DNA of 6,974 bases, taken from positions 1 to 6,974 of the forward strand of contig JACMMK010000023.1 of assembly GCA_014379045.1 (NCBI GenBank), written 5' to 3'. The notes under the pieces are model-generated. The model had not been told where the DNA came from. It made no database searches and saw only the letters and a list, made by a program, of their open reading frames with translations. Each line of letters starts with the position of its first letter. Positions within the stretch are counted from its first letter, which is position 1. The DNA is from Burkholderiales bacterium. GTDB taxonomy: Bacteria > Pseudomonadota > Gammaproteobacteria > Burkholderiales > CAIKXV01. Made by a program: the position numbers and the translations under genes. This document shows positions 4,879-6,974 of this stretch, piece after piece.

Positions 4879-6974
4879 CTACGCGGCTGCCCACCGCCAT
4901 TGTTGAATCTCCGGCATGTCCTGCCCATGCCGACGGATGTACGCGTGGTGATCGGCGAGCCGGTCGCGCACATGCTGGCGCAGGTACGCGGCGCGATAGC
5001 CCAGCGACGGCACCCGGTCGATCACGTCGCAGACCAGGTGGAAGCGGTCGAGGTCGTTGCGCACCACCATGTCGAACGGCGTCGTCGTCGTGCCCTCTTC
5101 CTTGTAGCCGCGCACGTGCAGGTTGTGGTGATTGGTGCGCCGGTAGGTGAGCCGGTGAATCAGCCAGGGGTACCCGTGGTACGCGAACACGATCGGCCGA
5201 TCGGTCGTGAACAGCGCGTCGAAGGCCTGCGCGGTGAGCCCGTCGGGATGCTCGCGGCTGTCCTGCAGCGTCATCAGGTCGACGACGTTGATCACGCGCA
5301 CCTTGAGTTCGGGCAGGTGCGTGCGCAGGAGGTCGACCGCGGCGAGCGTCTCCAGCGTCGGCACGTCGCCCGCGCAGGCCAGCACCACATCGGGCGCACC
5401 GCCCAGATCGTTGCTCGCCCATGCCCAGATGCCGATGCCTGCCGAGCAGTGTCGGATCGCCGCGTCCATGTCGAGCCACTGCGCTTGTTTCTGCTTGCCG
5501 GAGACGATCACGTTGACCCGATTGCGTGAACGCAGGCAGCGGTCGGTCACATGCAGCAAGGTGTTCGCATCCGGCGGCAGATAGACGCGGATCATGCTCG
5601 CCTTCTTGTTGAGGACGTGGTCGATGAACCCGGGATCCTGATGCGAAAACCCGTTGTGATCCTGCTGCCAGACATGCGAGGTCAGCAGGATGTTGAGCGA
5701 AGCGATCGGCCTGCGCCAGGCCACTTCACCGCACACCTTCAACCATTTGGCATGCTGGTTGAACATCGAATCGACGATGTGGATGAACGCCTCGTAGCAC
5801 GAGAACACGCCATGCCGCCCGGTAAGCAGATAGCCCTCGAGCCAGCCCTGACAGGTATGCTCGGAAAGGATTTCCATCACCCGCCCGTCGTAAGCGAGGT
5901 GGACATCCTCGGGTAACGTCTCGGCGACCCAGGTGCGCCCGGTGACCTCGAACAACGCATCGAGGCGATTCGATGCGGTTTCGTCCGGACCGAATACGCG
6001 GAAATTCGCGGCTTCCTCATTCAATCGCATCACGTCGCGCAGGAACCTGCCCATCGCACGCGTCGCCTCGGCGAACGCGGCGCCGGGTGCGGGTACCGCC
6101 ACCGCGTGCGCGCGGAAATCGGGCAGCTCGAGATCGCGCAGCAATCGACCGCCGTTCGCGTGTGGATTCGACCCCATCCGGCGCGCGGGGCTCGGCGCGA
6201 GCGCAGCCAGTTCGGCGCGCGGGCCGCCGTCGGCATCGAACAGTTCGGCGGGTTTGTAGCTGAGCAGCCAGCGCTCGAGCAATGCGAGGTGCTCGGGGTT
6301 GGAACCCGGATCGGCAAACGGCACCTGGTGCGAACGCCAGTGGTCTTCGACCTTCAGACCGTCGATCTGCTGCGGACCGGTCCAGCCTTTCGGGCTGCGC
6401 AGCACGATCATCGGCCAGCGGGGCCGGGGCGCACCGGGTGTCGCGCGCGCGTTCGCCTGGATCGTACGAATCCGATCGATCACCGCATCGAGCGTCGACG
6501 CCATGGCGGCGTGCATCGGCTGCGGGTCGCTGCCCTCGACGAACCACGGCTCGTAGCCGTAACCGACCAGCAGGCTTTCCAGCTCGGCGCGTGGAATGCG
6601 CGCGAGCAGCGTCGGATTGGCGATCTTGTAACCGTTCAGATGCAGGATCGGCAGCACGGCCCCGTCGGCCGCCGCGTTGAGAAACTTGTTCGAATGCCAG
6701 GCGGCGGCGAGCGGCCCGGTCTCGGCCTCGCCGTCGCCGATCACGCAGGCGACGATCAGCTCGGGATTGTCGAACGCGGCGCCGAACGCGTGCGACAACG
6801 CATAGCCGAGCTCGCCGCCTTCATGGATCGAGCCGGGAACTTCCGGTGTCGCATGGCTGCCGATGCCCCCGGGAAACGAAAATTGCCGGAACAGTCGCCG
6901 CATCCCTTCGGCGTTGCGCGCGAGGTGGGGATAGTGCTCGGTGTAGCTGCCTTCGAGCCAGGTGTTTGCGACGA
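4879..6974 (-). CDS. xfp: Phosphoketolase (xylulose-5-phosphate/fructose-6-phosphate), partial at the N-terminus
   Basis: About 697 C-terminal residues are visible; the frame is still open at the right edge, and bacterial phosphoketolases are about 800 residues, so roughly 100 are missing. The enzyme is thiamine-diphosphate dependent and cleaves xylulose 5-phosphate (and often fructose 6-phosphate) with phosphate to give acetyl phosphate plus glyceraldehyde 3-phosphate (or erythrose 4-phosphate). In order in the visible part: SIHEGGELGYALSH (residues 48-61), with a conserved active-site His; GDGEAETGP (79-87), the start of the ThDP/metal motif; HLNGYKIANP (111-120); KGWTGP (195-200); SEHTCQGWLEGYLLTGRHG (370-388), the pyrimidine-domain region; VWQQDHNGFSHQDPG (434-448); and a complete C-terminus ending WRWAAA. 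The frame is unbroken and every landmark checked is intact, so it is probably active. It converges on the second Bug receptor and shows no operon link to it. Acetate kinase often accompanies this gene but would lie outside the window. Confidence 0.97.
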   Translation of the reverse strand, partial: VANTWLEGSYTEHYPHLARNAEGMRRLFRQFSFPGGIGSHATPEVPGSIHEGGELGYALSHAFGAAFDNPELIVACVIGDGEAETGPLAAAWHSNKFLNAAADGAVLPILHLNGYKIANPTLLARIPRAELESLLVGYGYEPWFVEGSDPQPMHAAMASTLDAVIDRIRTIQANARATPGAPRPRWPMIVLRSPKGWTGPQQIDGLKVEDHWRSHQVPFADPGSNPEHLALLERWLLSYKPAELFDADGGPRAELAALAPSPARRMGSNPHANGGRLLRDLELPDFRAHAVAVPAPGAAFAEATRAMGRFLRDVMRLNEEAANFRVFGPDETASNRLDALFEVTGRTWVAETLPEDVHLAYDGRVMEILSEHTCQGWLEGYLLTGRHGVFSCYEAFIHIVDSMFNQHAKWLKVCGEVAWRRPIASLNILLTSHVWQQDHNGFSHQDPGFIDHVLNKKASMIRVYLPPDANTLLHVTDRCLRSRNRVNVIVSGKQKQAQWLDMDAAIRHCSAGIGIWAWASNDLGGAPDVVLACAGDVPTLETLAAVDLLRTHLPELKVRVINVVDLMTLQDSREHPDGLTAQAFDALFTTDRPIVFAYHGYPWLIHRLTYRRTNHHNLHVRGYKEEGTTTTPFDMVVRNDLDRFHLVCDVIDRVPSLGYRAAYLRQHVRDRLADHHAYIRRHGQDMPEIQQWRWAAA

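Noticed and set aside
4499..5479. Minus-strand frame overlapping the end of the phosphoketolase and the second Bug receptor (326 codons)
   Set aside because: It is a frame-shifted shadow of the phosphoketolase, with Arg/Ala-rich sequence and no family match.

Overview
The window reads as chromosomal DNA from a high-GC betaproteobacterium, most likely Burkholderiales. That inference rests on two Bug-type (TctC-like) periplasmic solute receptors without adjacent membrane subunits, strongly GC-biased codon use, and a mixture of carboxylate-catabolism genes. Almost all of the sequence is coding and the longest gap between genes is about 213 bases. No RNA gene, insertion sequence or CRISPR array was seen.

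Layout. Positions 1-167 (+) hold the last 54 residues of an isocitrate/isopropylmalate dehydrogenase-family enzyme. Positions 264-1145 and 1142-1885 (+) encode the A and B subunits of a class I CoA-transferase-like (GctAB/IpdAB-type) enzyme, joined by an ATGA overlap. A Bug receptor follows at 2099-3091 (+), then a VOC (glyoxalase-fold) protein on the minus strand at 3215-3655, and a second Bug receptor at 3807-4787 (+). The rest (4879-6974, minus) is a phosphoketolase that runs off the right edge and lacks roughly its first 100 residues.

The most striking signal is in the A subunit. An in-frame TGA at 570-572 (codon 103) interrupts an otherwise intact reading frame that continues in the same phase for 190 codons, with family-typical sequence on both sides. 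A hairpin begins 11 nt after the TGA (584-610). It has a 7-bp upper stem and a GGC apical loop starting 23 nt after the TGA, which resembles a bacterial SECIS element. The partner B subunit lacks the catalytic Glu of ordinary CoA-transferases, with Asn57 at the expected place. In IpdAB-type hydrolases, which also lack that Glu, catalysis relies on a residue of the A subunit near position 105, close to where the TGA falls. UGA may therefore encode selenocysteine at an active-site position. A simple nonsense mutation or sequencing error is the competing explanation and cannot be excluded from this window alone.

Working together (inference): the receptors would capture an organic acid in the periplasm, and the dehydrogenase and CoA-transferase/hydrolase pair would process it or its CoA thioester. 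The substrate cannot be read from the sequence. The phosphoketolase is transcribed convergently with this group and is probably a separate central-carbon unit.
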